A stretch of 29,950 nt of DNA from a virus. The translations under genes were made by a program, and so were the position numbers. The DNA lies in the IMG/VR virus record IMGVR_UViG_3300037200_000201, positions 1 to 29,950 of that record, one strand, 5' to 3'. Below are positions 13,597 through 20,331 of the stretch, piece after piece (the first letter of the stretch is position 1; each line of letters opens with the position of its first letter). The notes under the pieces are model-generated. The model searched no databases and was not told the DNA's origin. It was given only the letters and a program-made list of their open reading frames with translations.

Positions 13597-13804
13597 GGCG
13601 CCTCCGATCACGTTTGCGATTCTTCATGCGACAGCGCCGCGCGCGAACGAGGTCTCGCGTGAGCATGCTGGTCGCCGAACGCACGCGTCAACCGGGACTC
13701 TTCACGTGATCGTCGCGATCGCCGTCCAACCATCTCGCTACGAGCTCTACGAACGTATTGCCGTCTTCGAAAGGAATTCAAATGGCCAAACCAGCTGCCC
13801 GTAA
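13589..13804 (+). CDS. Hypothetical protein, 71 residues
   Basis: It probably starts at GTG 13589, overlapping the methyltransferase stop. The early part ITFAILHATAPRANEVSREH and a later IVAIAVQPSRYELYERIAV look protein-like, but the end runs into the next gene by 23 bases. It may be a truncated version of a longer protein. The family was not recognised. Confidence 0.4.
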   Translation: MSEAPPITFAILHATAPRANEVSREHAGRRTHASTGTLHVIVAIAVQPSRYELYERIAVFERNSNGQTSCP

Positions 13805-14321
13805 GAAGTCCCCGCCCCCGGCCGTGAAACCGGGTGGTCGAACACAGCGTATCCGCACGTGCACCGCATGCGGAGTCCCGGCCGGCATGACGCATTTCAA
13901 CGGGTGCCCGAATTTTTCGTGCGTCGAATGCGGCATGATGGCGGGATCGCACGGCGTCGAATGCTCAAGGAATATCGTGATCGACGCGCTCGCGCCAGCG
14001 ATCGAACACGACGAGTCGGCTCGAACGAAAACCGAAGTCGACGGCGAGGAAGCCGTGATCGACGGGCGCACTGGCGGCGTGAAAGAACGGCCGCTGATTG
14101 AGTCTGCGGATTCAGACGACGCCGTGCTCGCGCATCTCGCGCGCTGCGTCGAAAAGGAAGCGCGTTTACGGACTGCCGCTAATCGCGCGAAGAACGCGCT
14201 CTCGAAGGCGCATAAAGAGACCGAAGCGGCGCAGCAGCATGCCGCGGAGCACTACGCCCGGAGTCGGCAGCTCGTCATGGATCTGACGACCGGCGGCACC
14301 GATCCGGAAGAGGACGAATGA
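13782..14321 (+). CDS. Zinc-finger and coiled-coil hypothetical protein, 179 residues
   Basis: ATG 13782 has a good AAAGGA seven bases upstream. After a basic N-terminus (AKPAARKKSPPPAVK) come CTACG, C-P-N-F-S-C and CVECG, giving four to six cysteines for one or two zinc sites near residues 29-60. The C-terminal half is a charged helix likely to form a coiled coil (ALSKAHKETEAAQQHAAEHY). It overlaps the RuvC-like gene by four bases. A DNA-binding accessory role is possible; no family was recognised. Confidence 0.6.
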   Translation: MAKPAARKKSPPPAVKPGGRTQRIRTCTACGVPAGMTHFNGCPNFSCVECGMMAGSHGVECSRNIVIDALAPAIEHDESARTKTEVDGEEAVIDGRTGGVKERPLIESADSDDAVLAHLARCVEKEARLRTAANRAKNALSKAHKETEAAQQHAAEHYARSRQLVMDLTTGGTDPEEDE

Positions 14322-14875
14322 TCAGGGTAATCGGTTTCGACCCGAGCCTCACCAGCTACGGTCTCAGCGACGGCGAGCGGCACGTGCGCATCAAGACGAC
14401 GCCGGTGATGGGGTCGACGTATCATCGGGTGCAGCACATCTTCGCAGAGATCAACGGCTTCGTGGGCACCGTTCCTGCCGACAGTTTTCTGTTCGTGGTC
14501 GAGGGTCCGTCGTACGGATCGGCGATGATGGCGGGCGCATCTGCTCAGTTCGACGCCGGGTATCTGATGTGTCGGTTCGACCAGCTCGCGCGTCAGTATG
14601 GCGCGACCCCTCACGTCATTCAGCCGACGACCCTCAAGAAGTTCGTAACGGGCAGAGGAAACGCGAAGAAGGCCGAGATGCCGCTCGCGGTGTTCAAGAA
14701 ATGGAAGATGGAGTTTGCCGACGATCCGGGGGGCGACAAGTTGCACGCCTACTGCCTGTTTCGACTAGGGGAGGCCATGCTGGCCGGAAAGTTTGTCGCG
14801 CCGATCGCGAAGCCGCGTGGAACTGCGGCGGCCGCGCAGCGCGAGAAGAAGCGCGCGAAAGCGATGGCCGTATGA
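14318..14875 (+). CDS. RuvC-like Holliday junction resolvase
   Basis: The protein is 185 residues. The RNase-H-fold acidic residues are in the expected places: D8 in VIGFDPSLTSYGL, E62 in LFVVEGPSYG, and the C-terminal acidic helix ADDPGGDKLHAYCLFRL (D135, D136 and D140). QPTTLKKFVTGRGNAKK near 102-118 matches the RuvC-type loop before the last active-site helix. It would cut branched recombination or replication intermediates, fitting with Bet and packaging. The basic tail (REKKRAKAMAV) may aid DNA binding. Confidence 0.85.
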   Translation: MIRVIGFDPSLTSYGLSDGERHVRIKTTPVMGSTYHRVQHIFAEINGFVGTVPADSFLFVVEGPSYGSAMMAGASAQFDAGYLMCRFDQLARQYGATPHVIQPTTLKKFVTGRGNAKKAEMPLAVFKKWKMEFADDPGGDKLHAYCLFRLGEAMLAGKFVAPIAKPRGTAAAAQREKKRAKAMAV

Positions 14876-15537
14876 GCGACGAGACGCCGCAAATGATGCA
14901 GGCGAACGAAAATCAGCGGGGACTTTACCACGGGGTTCGGGGTCACATTCGGAACGAGCAGTGCGAGACGTTGGTGCCGCCGTGCGTCGAATCTCCCGCG
15001 CCGCCTGAGCCGCACGCCCAAGCCGCCGCGCCGTCGTTGGCTGACGAGGGGATTGAACCGCGTATGAGCGATGAGAAGCCGCGCCGCATGATGGCGAACG
15101 TCGTCGAGGCGGCGTGGAACCCTCAGAGTCCGTGCGCTGTGGTACACGCCGAAAGCAGGGCGTGCGCTATCGAGCCAGCGTGCCAGCCCGTCGAATCTCC
15201 CGCGCCGCCTGAGCCGCACGCCCAAAACCCGGAGCATTGGCGCTCACGTTGCGAGATGCTCGAAACCGAGGTTGAGAGGCTACGTAAAGGAGCGATGCAA
15301 CACGCAAAAGAGTGGATGGAATCTGCGGCCGAAGCGTTGGCGCAGGAGAACGAGAACGCGCGACTTCGCGCGGAGCTTACGGCCGAGCGAGATCGTCACG
15401 CCGAGGACCGTGCGATTGCTGCCGTCGTACGCGACTTTATAGCGCATCCCGCGCCGGGTAACATCGTTTGCCGCCCCGGTGATGTTTTACGCGGAGTGCT
15501 CGAAGAAGCAGCCGCGCGAAAGGCGAGTGAGAGATGA
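14872..15537 (+). CDS. Modular phage protein with internal repeats, ead-like
   Basis: The protein is 221 residues from ATG 14872. The N-terminal half is built of repeated modules: VESPAPPEPHAQ occurs twice, from a 36-base exact DNA repeat at 14986-15021 and 15190-15225. The second module (starting at an internal ATG at 15064) is shared almost exactly with the gene at 16681. The C-terminal half is a coiled coil (HWRSRCEMLETEVERLRKGA, later ALAQENENARLRAELTAERD). It appears to be a mosaic made by recombination of small early genes. No enzyme motif is present. Confidence 0.6.
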   Translation: MSDETPQMMQANENQRGLYHGVRGHIRNEQCETLVPPCVESPAPPEPHAQAAAPSLADEGIEPRMSDEKPRRMMANVVEAAWNPQSPCAVVHAESRACAIEPACQPVESPAPPEPHAQNPEHWRSRCEMLETEVERLRKGAMQHAKEWMESAAEALAQENENARLRAELTAERDRHAEDRAIAAVVRDFIAHPAPGNIVCRPGDVLRGVLEEAAARKASER

Positions 15538-15791
15538 GCGCGCTGAAGCGAATTCCGATTGCCGCCGCCAAACGCATCGCCGAGGAATACGGCTACGACC
15601 AGGTTGTGATCTTCGCGCGCAAGGTGGAGTCAGCGCCCGGCTTCGGAGATGGCGGCGAGCACGTAACGACGTTCGGCAAAACGGTCGCGGATTGCGACGT
15701 AGCCGCCCGCATGGGCAATCACCTGAAGCGCGTTGTCGGTTGGCCCGAGGAACGTTGTAACGCTGTACCGGCTAGGATGAAGAACCGATGA
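15534..15791 (+). CDS. Conserved-type small phage protein, 85 residues
   Basis: It starts at ATG 15534, overlapping the previous stop. ALKRIPIAAAKRIAEEYGYD then QVVIFARKVE and GGEHVTTFGKTVADCDVAAR follow a pattern I have seen in many tailed-phage hypothetical proteins: a short helix, a beta strand, then GGEHVTTxG and a C-terminal helix. No function is known for it. Confidence 0.65.
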   Translation: MSALKRIPIAAAKRIAEEYGYDQVVIFARKVESAPGFGDGGEHVTTFGKTVADCDVAARMGNHLKRVVGWPEERCNAVPARMKNR

Positions 15792-15831
15792 CCCCGCGCG
15801 AAAGCAGAGCGCATAACGCGAAGGAGAAACC

Positions 15832-15999
15832 ATGATTGACGCAACCAAACTCCAGGCCGTGCTCGCTGCGATCATCGCGGCCGGGGCAGCGACGACGCCG
15901 CACGACCTCTCGGCGCAGCCCTGGCGCGACGCGCAGGAGAAACTCGACGCGGGGATCGTCGCGAGCGCCGACGACCAAGACCGAGGCGGTGCGGTGTGA
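15832..15999 (+). CDS. Small protein related to the duplicated MIDSQ genes, 55 residues
   Basis: ATG 15832 is behind a strong AAGGAG. MIDATKLQAVLAAIIAAGAA parallels MIDSQTAAALTAQLRVLEAI of the duplicated genes at 16526 and 16964, and both end in an Asp-rich then Gly-Gly-Ala tail. This suggests an older paralogue. It is helical and hydrophobic in the first half. Function unknown. Confidence 0.55.
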   Translation: MIDATKLQAVLAAIIAAGAATTPHDLSAQPWRDAQEKLDAGIVASADDQDRGGAV

Positions 16000-16114
16000 G
16001 CGAGTTAAGGAACGCGACTCGTGGAAGGAAGCCGCCAATGACGCCGCTGGTGCATACGAATATGCCGAAGTGACGGAAAAAGAGAACGTGCGGCTCTACC
16101 GGTGGCCCTCTTGA
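15989..16114 (+). CDS. Small helical hypothetical protein, 41 residues
   Basis: The frame is supported by the sequence KERDSWKEAANDAAGAYEYA, which looks like a real amphipathic helix. The best start is GTG 15989, overlapping the end of the preceding gene by 11 bases; another reading from 15996 gives only 25 codons. It ends where the next gene begins (TTG 16111). Confidence 0.4.
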   Translation: MRCERVKERDSWKEAANDAAGAYEYAEVTEKENVRLYRWPS

Positions 16115-16362
16115 GTCAGTGGGCAGATCTTAAGCCCGACGCTATCTGCGTTCGATGCGAGCATCGGTACGATGAGCATAATCTGTACTCGAATTGCGAC
16201 TTTTGCGTTCGATGCGAGATAATACAGATTGCGCGCGATGGATTTCCGTCGTGGCCGAGCCCTGCGTATCACGACTTTGCCCCGCTTCGGCGTGCCGGCG
16301 GCGCGATGACGCCGCAAGAGGAGTGCGAGCTCTACGAAAAAGCGATGCGAGGCGAACTATGA
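16111..16362 (+). CDS. Zinc-finger-like small protein, about 83 residues
   Basis: It likely starts at TTG 16111, overlapping the upstream stop; GTG 16102 is an alternative. ICVRCEHRYDEHNLYSNCDF followed by CVRCE gives two CxxC pairs and histidines suited to zinc binding. The C-terminus is acidic (TPQEECELYEKAMRGEL). No family was recognised. Confidence 0.55.
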   Translation: MSQWADLKPDAICVRCEHRYDEHNLYSNCDFCVRCEIIQIARDGFPSWPSPAYHDFAPLRRAGGAMTPQEECELYEKAMRGEL

Positions 16363-16529
16363 AGCTCGCGACTATTCGTAATGATCGTTTGGACTTCCAG
16401 ATCCGCCGGCTGCTGCTCCGCTTCGCATCGCGCCTCGTTGCCGATGCGCAGGCCAGCGGCCGCAATATTGGCGCGCAGATCGCGCCCGACCACAACCTCA
16501 CCGTCTACGAGAAAGTTGACGTCCAATGA
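16359..16529 (+). CDS. Small hypothetical protein, 56 residues
   Basis: ATG 16359 overlaps the previous stop. It contains a basic helix (FQIRRLLLRFASRLVADAQA) and ends NLTVYEKVDVQ. Its final 37 bases form the start of the 214-base repeat that recurs at 16931. It overlaps the next ATG at 16526. Confidence 0.5.
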   Translation: MKLATIRNDRLDFQIRRLLLRFASRLVADAQASGRNIGAQIAPDHNLTVYEKVDVQ

Positions 16530-16706
16530 TTGATTCTCAAACCGCCGCGGCCCTCACTGCGCAGCTGCGCGTGCTCGAGGCGATCGTCGCCGGGCAGCCT
16601 GCCGGGCTCGCCCTGGCCGACGCGAAGGCGGCCCTGGCGGCCGGAACACAGCCACAAGCCGACGATGCCGGCGGTGCAGCGTGAGCGCCGACCCGAAGCC
16701 GCGCCG
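16493..16706 (+). repeat. 214-bp direct repeat, copy 1
   Basis: It matches 16931-17144 with a single mismatch (16693 C versus 17131 T), offset 438 bases. It covers the end of the 16359 gene, the whole 52-residue gene at 16526 and the first codons of the 16681 gene. Confidence 0.95.
16526..16684 (+). CDS. Small duplicated protein, copy 1, 52 residues
   Basis: It begins MIDSQTAAALTAQLRVLEAI, followed by an alanine-rich helix (AGLALADAKAALAAG) and ends DDAGGAA. It is identical to the protein at 16964. The stop overlaps the next GTG. It is weakly related to the 15832 protein. Function unknown. Confidence 0.55.
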   Translation: MIDSQTAAALTAQLRVLEAIVAGQPAGLALADAKAALAAGTQPQADDAGGAA

Positions 16707-16971
16707 CATGATGGCGAACGTCGTCGAGGCGGCGTGGAACCCTCAGAGTCCGTGCGCTGTGGTGCACGCCGAAAGCAGGGCGTGCGCTATCGAGCCAGCG
16801 TGTCAGCCCGTCGAATCGCCCGCGCCGTCTGAGCCGCTTCCCGAAGGCGTGTTCACCGACGCATTCTGCACATGCTTCGAGCGTGGGAAAGACGAGTGCC
16901 GTCGGCATTCGTCCTTGCAAAAGCCGCCCGCAACCTCACCGTCTACGAGAAAGTTGACGTCCAATGATTGA
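16681..16971 (+). CDS. Modular small protein sharing a 142-bp segment with 14872-15537
   Basis: It starts at GTG 16681. Residues about 5-52 (PRRMMANVVEAAWNPQSPCA and on to VESPAP) are nearly identical to the middle of the 14872 protein. A cysteine segment then follows (TDAFCTCFERGKDECRRH). The last 14 or so codons read the second copy of the 214-base repeat in another frame, so the original C-terminus was replaced when the duplication formed. It is likely a hybrid gene. Confidence 0.45.
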   Translation: MSADPKPRRMMANVVEAAWNPQSPCAVVHAESRACAIEPACQPVESPAPSEPLPEGVFTDAFCTCFERGKDECRRHSSLQKPPATSPSTRKLTSND

Positions 16972-17144
16972 TTCTCAAACCGCCGCGGCCCTCACTGCGC
17001 AGCTGCGCGTGCTCGAGGCGATCGTCGCCGGGCAGCCTGCCGGGCTCGCCCTGGCCGACGCGAAGGCGGCCCTGGCGGCCGGAACACAGCCACAAGCCGA
17101 CGATGCCGGCGGTGCAGCGTGAGCGCCGACTCGAAGCCGCGCCG
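16931..17144 (+). repeat. 214-bp direct repeat, copy 2
   Basis: Second copy of 16493-16706 (one mismatch). Similarity stops abruptly at 17144, just before the reverse-strand cassette, leaving only the first codons of a second copy of the 16681-type gene. Confidence 0.95.
16964..17122 (+). CDS. Small duplicated protein, copy 2, 52 residues
   Basis: It is identical in protein sequence to 16526-16684 and lies wholly inside the second 214-base repeat. Its native upstream gene is missing here, so it may rely on read-through from 16681. Exact identity suggests a recent duplication. Confidence 0.5.
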   Translation: MIDSQTAAALTAQLRVLEAIVAGQPAGLALADAKAALAAGTQPQADDAGGAA

Positions 17145-17170
17145 TGAGCCGCAAGTCGAAGTTGCCAATC
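17119..17170 (+). pseudogene. Truncated second copy of the 16681-type gene
   Basis: GTG 17119 begins M-S-A-D-S-K-P-R-R like the 16681 gene, but homology ends at 17144 and the frame runs on antisense to the reverse-strand genes. I read it as a 5' remnant left where the cassette or another rearrangement joined. Confidence 0.35.
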
Positions 17171-17314
17171 CTACGACGCGCGTTGCCTGCGCTTTGCTGC
17201 GGTGGCGCGGCAGCGCGTCGAGCAGTACAGTGCCTCAGTACCCCTGGAGCGCGCGACGATCTTCCGCTCTTTCGAGATCGTCGCGCCGCACACGGTGCAT
17301 TTTGGTGCGGCCAC
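17171..17314 (-). CDS. Zinc-finger protein of the reverse cassette, 47 residues
   Basis: It starts at GTG 17314, sharing its G with the previous TAG stop. CTVCGATISKERKIVARSRG then LYCSTRCRATAAKRRQR gives two CxxC-type pairs about 20 residues apart and a very basic tail, a typical small treble-clef zinc module likely to bind nucleic acid. It is the last gene of the three-gene cassette. Confidence 0.6.
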   Translation of the reverse strand: MAAPKCTVCGATISKERKIVARSRGTEALYCSTRCRATAAKRRQRAS

Positions 17315-17577
17315 TAAAGTCTCGCGAACGCGGCATCGACGCACGCGTCGCAGCGCGACGTGACGTTGCCGACGTGGGCGGAGTGCCCCGCGAGCATGGC
17401 GCTTGCGTGGGCGACGTCGATGGCGAGCACCGAGCTGCATCCGCTTGCGAGCACGCGGCTATCACCCTCTGCGATCATGGCGTCGGTGTCGCGGGCGTCA
17501 TGGAGGCTCCAGTAGCCGTCGCCGAGGTTGGATTCGATAAGTTGGAGCGTGTCGGGGATAGTCGCAAGAATTTGCAT
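17314..17577 (-). CDS. Hypothetical protein of the reverse cassette, 87 residues
   Basis: ATG 17577 directly follows the stop of the upstream gene. MQILATIPDTLQLIESNLGD and YWSLHDARDTDAMIAEGDSR read as a folded alpha/beta protein, with cysteines in a C-x-x-C near the end (RCDACVDAAF). No family was recognised. Tight coupling to both neighbours implies one message. Confidence 0.55.
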   Translation of the reverse strand: MQILATIPDTLQLIESNLGDGYWSLHDARDTDAMIAEGDSRVLASGCSSVLAIDVAHASAMLAGHSAHVGNVTSRCDACVDAAFARL

Positions 17578-17739
17578 CTACTCGCCCACCACGTAGCAGG
17601 CGCGTCCGTCTACGTCGATTACGCCAGCGCCGCCATCGGTCTTAGCTGCCGCGATCGAGCGAGCCGTTTCGGATTGGGTCGCGGTACGGATGTATTCGCC
17701 GGTGTTGTAGTCGTGGAGGTCGTTGGTCGTGTGCGTCAT
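17578..17739 (-). CDS. First gene of the reverse cassette, 53 residues
   Basis: The preferred start is ATG 17739 because GGAG lies six bases upstream and both longer starts have no such site or precede the promoter. The protein (DLHDYNTGEYIRTATQSETA, then GGAGVIDVDGRACYVV) is a small beta-rich domain with similarity of style to phage proteins that read a Y-x-T-G-E-x-I-R motif. Function is unknown. Confidence 0.6.
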   Translation of the reverse strand: MTHTTNDLHDYNTGEYIRTATQSETARSIAAAKTDGGAGVIDVDGRACYVVGE

Positions 17740-17782
17740 GTTAGCTCCGGCGCTGTGCGCCATGTCGTTGCTTTGTGTCCAC

Positions 17783-17811
17783 AGTATAGCATAGGACAGA
17801 CGGGAGTGCAA
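17783..17811 (-). promoter_or_regulatory. Consensus sigma70 promoter of the reverse cassette
   Basis: On the minus strand TTGCAC (17811-17806) and TATACT (17788-17783) are separated by exactly 17 bases, about 40 bases before the ATG at 17739. It is the best promoter match I saw in the window. Confidence 0.8.
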
Positions 17812-17815
17812 TAGG

Positions 17816-17962
17816 GTGAGGCAAGAAAATTTACAGCGCGACGAAGCCGCGCCGGTCGATGTGGCGACGATAAATGCACGGGCGAACCGGGTCGGATCGC
17901 ATTTCCATGGCTACATCAATGGTGCTGGCTACGATGCGATGACGAAAGAAAGGCGAAGATAG
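17816..17962 (+). CDS. Small hypothetical protein, 48 residues
   Basis: GTG 17816 lies just past the reverse cassette's promoter, pointing the other way. The protein reads RDEAAPVDVATINARANRVG and GYINGAGYDAMTKERRR. The DNA for DEAAPVDVAT resembles the start of the gene at 18230 (DEAPPADVAA), another sign of shuffling in this block. It stops two bases before the next ATG. Confidence 0.45.
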   Translation: MRQENLQRDEAAPVDVATINARANRVGSHFHGYINGAGYDAMTKERRR

Positions 17963-17963
17963 A

Positions 17964-18230
17964 ATGAATCAAGATTGCCGAATTGTTGACCGTCCGAATG
18001 TTCAGGGGTCAGGATTCTATGAAGCGTTAAAGCCTGGGGACCTATGTGAAGGACCGCCTGGCGTTATGCACGACATGTGGTCGTTTAGATGCCCCGTGTG
18101 CAATGAGTGTTGGACAATGAATACGTCAACGGTACATACAATCGTTCAACGCGCCCCGCTCACCGTTTCGCCTTCATGGTTGTGTCCGGCAGGTTGCCAC
18201 TACTTTATTCGTGACGGGCGGACGGCTTAA
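17964..18230 (+). CDS. Zinc-ribbon protein resembling DUF6527, 88 residues
   Basis: ATG 17964 follows AAGGCGAAG. WSFRCPVCNECWTMNT then TVSPSWLCPAGCHYFIRDGR makes a metal-binding ribbon like that of DUF6527 phage proteins, which end in a similar S-P-S plus C-x-x-H-F-F-I pattern. Function is unknown. Codon use here is more AT-rich than in neighbours. Confidence 0.5.
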   Translation: MNQDCRIVDRPNVQGSGFYEALKPGDLCEGPPGVMHDMWSFRCPVCNECWTMNTSTVHTIVQRAPLTVSPSWLCPAGCHYFIRDGRTA

Positions 18231-18613
18231 TGAGCGACGAAGCCCCGCCGGCCGATGTGGCGGCGTTGCGGGCGCTATGCGATGCGGCGACGAGCGAGCC
18301 TTGGATCGCGACGAAAGATTGGCACGGAATGTCTAGTCTTGACGGACCGTACATTTCCGTTCGCTACGACGAAGGCGACTACCATCCGGTTGTAGACAGC
18401 GACGACGCAGCGTTCATCGCCGAAATGCGAACCGCCGCGCCCGCGATGCTCGGTGAAATCGAACGACTTCGCGAGCAGCTAGCGGCCGAGAAGCGGCGAG
18501 TGGAGCGCGTGCGGGCGTTGCAGTCATTCGAGGTTTCACAGAGTGGCACGTTCGCGATATGGGATGCCGACCTCGAAGCCGCGCTCGCGGACGAAAGCGA
18601 GGCGCAGCAATGA
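18230..18613 (+). CDS. Ead/Ea22-like protein
   Basis: It is 127 residues from ATG 18230. The first 25 residues (APPADVAALRALCDAATSEP) and the middle DDAAFIAEMRTAAPAMLGEIERL follow the Ea22-like pattern of a leading L-x-A-L-x-x-A-A-T and a helix before a coiled coil. The segment EKRRVERVRALQSFEVSQS is shared with the C-terminus of the C5-methyltransferase at 20260-20314. Ea22-like proteins are early phage products of unclear function. Confidence 0.65.
   Translation: MSDEAPPADVAALRALCDAATSEPWIATKDWHGMSSLDGPYISVRYDEGDYHPVVDSDDAAFIAEMRTAAPAMLGEIERLREQLAAEKRRVERVRALQSFEVSQSGTFAIWDADLEAALADESEAQQ
18503..18543 (+). repeat. 41-bp exact repeat, copy in the Ead-like gene
   Basis: It is identical to 20274-20314 at the 3' end of the C5-methyltransferase gene, with weaker similarity continuing about 20 bases upstream in both. 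Both copies are read in the same frame. Confidence 0.9.
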
Positions 18614-19074
18614 GCGACGAGGCGATGACGCCCGAAGAAAACTCAGCGGTCAACGACGCGCGAACGGCATGGGTTCACACGGAGCCTGGCAGGTTCACGA
18701 TCGAAAAAGCGTTTCGCGCAGCCTGGCTCGCCGCGCGCCGCTACTATCGCGCCGGAAAATCCGAAATCGACGACATGAGCGACTCCTATGCGGAGATCGA
18801 AAGGCAACTTTTGATAGCGCATCCAGAAAGCGCGATTCTCCCGCACCATTCTCAGCAGATCATTCGCACGCTCTTAGACGATCTTTACAAAGCGCGTGCT
18901 GCCGACCGCGCCCGTAACGACCGCATCGCCGCCGTGGTGCTGAATCCGACCGAGGACGAGGCTAAAGCAATTCAAGACGCGGCGCATGGCACAACGTATG
19001 CGCGGGCAGCCGAATTCACGCGTGAGACGATTATGCGCCTCGCCGATGAGCGCGCTGCGGAGGGCGGGAAGTGA
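18610..19074 (+). CDS. Hypothetical protein, 154 residues, ead-type neighbour
   Basis: ATG 18610 overlaps the previous stop. A helix-rich sequence (RFTIEKAFRAAWLAARRYYR) is typical of small early phage genes, and the middle and end contain charged helices (RAADRARNDRIAAVVLNPTE). No catalytic motif is present. It overlaps the methyltransferase start by four bases. Confidence 0.55.
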   Translation: MSDEAMTPEENSAVNDARTAWVHTEPGRFTIEKAFRAAWLAARRYYRAGKSEIDDMSDSYAEIERQLLIAHPESAILPHHSQQIIRTLLDDLYKARAADRARNDRIAAVVLNPTEDEAKAIQDAAHGTTYARAAEFTRETIMRLADERAAEGGK

Positions 19075-20321
19075 AGTACTTATCCGTATGCAGCGGAATC
19101 GAAGCCGCGACCGTCGCGTGGCATCACCTCGGGTGGGAGCCGGTTTCGTTCGCTGAAATTGAACCCTTTGCAAGCGCGGTACTCGCGCATCACTGGCCGG
19201 CGGTCCCAAACCTCGGCGACTTTACCAAGATCGGAACAGACGACGTTGGAGCAATCGACCTTCTCGTGGCGGGCACCCCTTGCCAAGATTTCTCGGTTGC
19301 GGGACTGCGAGCTGGATTGGCCGGAGATCGAGGCGCGCTCACCATCGAGTTTCTTCATCTCGCTAGACGCTTGCGCCCCGAGTGGCTGGTCTGGGAAAAC
19401 GTCCCCGGTGTTCTGTCTGCGGACGGAGGACGAGCGTTTGGAGCCTTCCTCGGGCTCTTGGAAAAACTCGGGTATGGGTTCGCCTACCGCGTTCTTGACG
19501 CTCAGTACTTCGGAGTTCCCCAGCGGCGCCGGCGCGTGTTCGTTGTCGGACATTTTGGAGACTGGCGACGTGCCGCAGCGGTACTTTTTGACAAAGAAAG
19601 CTTGTGCCGGAATTCTCCGCCGAGCCGCAAATCGCGGGAAGACGTTACCGGTACTCTTGCACGCCGCTCTACGGCAGGTGGCGGGCTCGGAACCGATTTC
19701 GATCTAGGCGGCGGGCTCGTCACTTATGGGCTTGCAAGTGGTGGCCCTGATTTAGCGCATGCTCAAGCAGGTTGGCTTATTGCTGAACCTTTAACCGGCA
19801 GGGCGTACGCGGATCGTGGTAGCGACGCAAACCTTATTGCAAACACGCTTGCTGCGAATTCGGATACCATCGGCAGTTTGCGTGCAGCAAGCGGCGGCTC
19901 GACCCGCGACCTTATCGCGTTCTCGTGCAAAGACCACGCGCAAGACGCGGGCGATACGTCGCCGACGCTGCGCTCGATGAACGAGGTCGACGGGCACGCG
20001 AACGGCGGCGGGCAGGTCGCCGTCGCCTTTCAAACCTCGCAAAGCGGCACGTCACATGAAGGAGCATCGTCGGCCGTCCGTCGCTTGACCCCCAGGGAGG
20101 CGGAGCGCCTTCAAGGATTCCCCGACGACTTCACGCTCGTCCCGTATCGCAAGAAGATGGCAGCCGATGGCCCGCGCTACCGCGCGCTCGGCAACAGCAT
20201 GGCCGTGCCCGTGATGCGTTGGATCGGCGAGCGCATCGCGATGGTGGAAAGCGAGGCCGAGAAGCGACGCGTCGAGCGCGTGCGGGCGTTGCAGTCATTC
20301 GAGGTTTCACAGAGCCGCTGA
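19071..20321 (+). CDS. C5-cytosine DNA methyltransferase
   Basis: The protein is 416 residues from GTG 19071. All key motifs are present: AdoMet loop LSVCSGIEAAT (I), LLVAGTPCQDFSVAG with catalytic C71 (IV), VWENVPGV (VI), YFGVPQRRRRVFVVG (VIII), and GPRYRALGNSMAVPVM near the C-terminus (X). The target-recognition region between VIII and IX is Ser/Gly-rich. The last 20 or so residues (RRVERVRALQSFEVSQSR) are not part of the family fold and are copied from the Ead-like gene. No restriction partner is visible, so it probably shields phage DNA. Confidence 0.92.
   Translation: MKYLSVCSGIEAATVAWHHLGWEPVSFAEIEPFASAVLAHHWPAVPNLGDFTKIGTDDVGAIDLLVAGTPCQDFSVAGLRAGLAGDRGALTIEFLHLARRLRPEWLVWENVPGVLSADGGRAFGAFLGLLEKLGYGFAYRVLDAQYFGVPQRRRRVFVVGHFGDWRRAAAVLFDKESLCRNSPPSRKSREDVTGTLARRSTAGGGLGTDFDLGGGLVTYGLASGGPDLAHAQAGWLIAEPLTGRAYADRGSDANLIANTLAANSDTIGSLRAASGGSTRDLIAFSCKDHAQDAGDTSPTLRSMNEVDGHANGGGQVAVAFQTSQSGTSHEGASSAVRRLTPREAERLQGFPDDFTLVPYRKKMAADGPRYRALGNSMAVPVMRWIGERIAMVESEAEKRRVERVRALQSFEVSQSR
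20274..20314 (+). repeat. 41-bp exact repeat, copy in the methyltransferase gene
   Basis: Second copy of 18503-18543. It supplies the terminal codons of the methyltransferase. Confidence 0.9.
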
Positions 20322-20331
20322 CGTCGAGGGT

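Noticed and set aside
17119-17814. Long plus-strand open frame across the reverse cassette
   Set aside because: Its product is Val/Arg/Ala-rich without domain character and is antisense to three minus-strand genes that have good starts, overlaps and a promoter.
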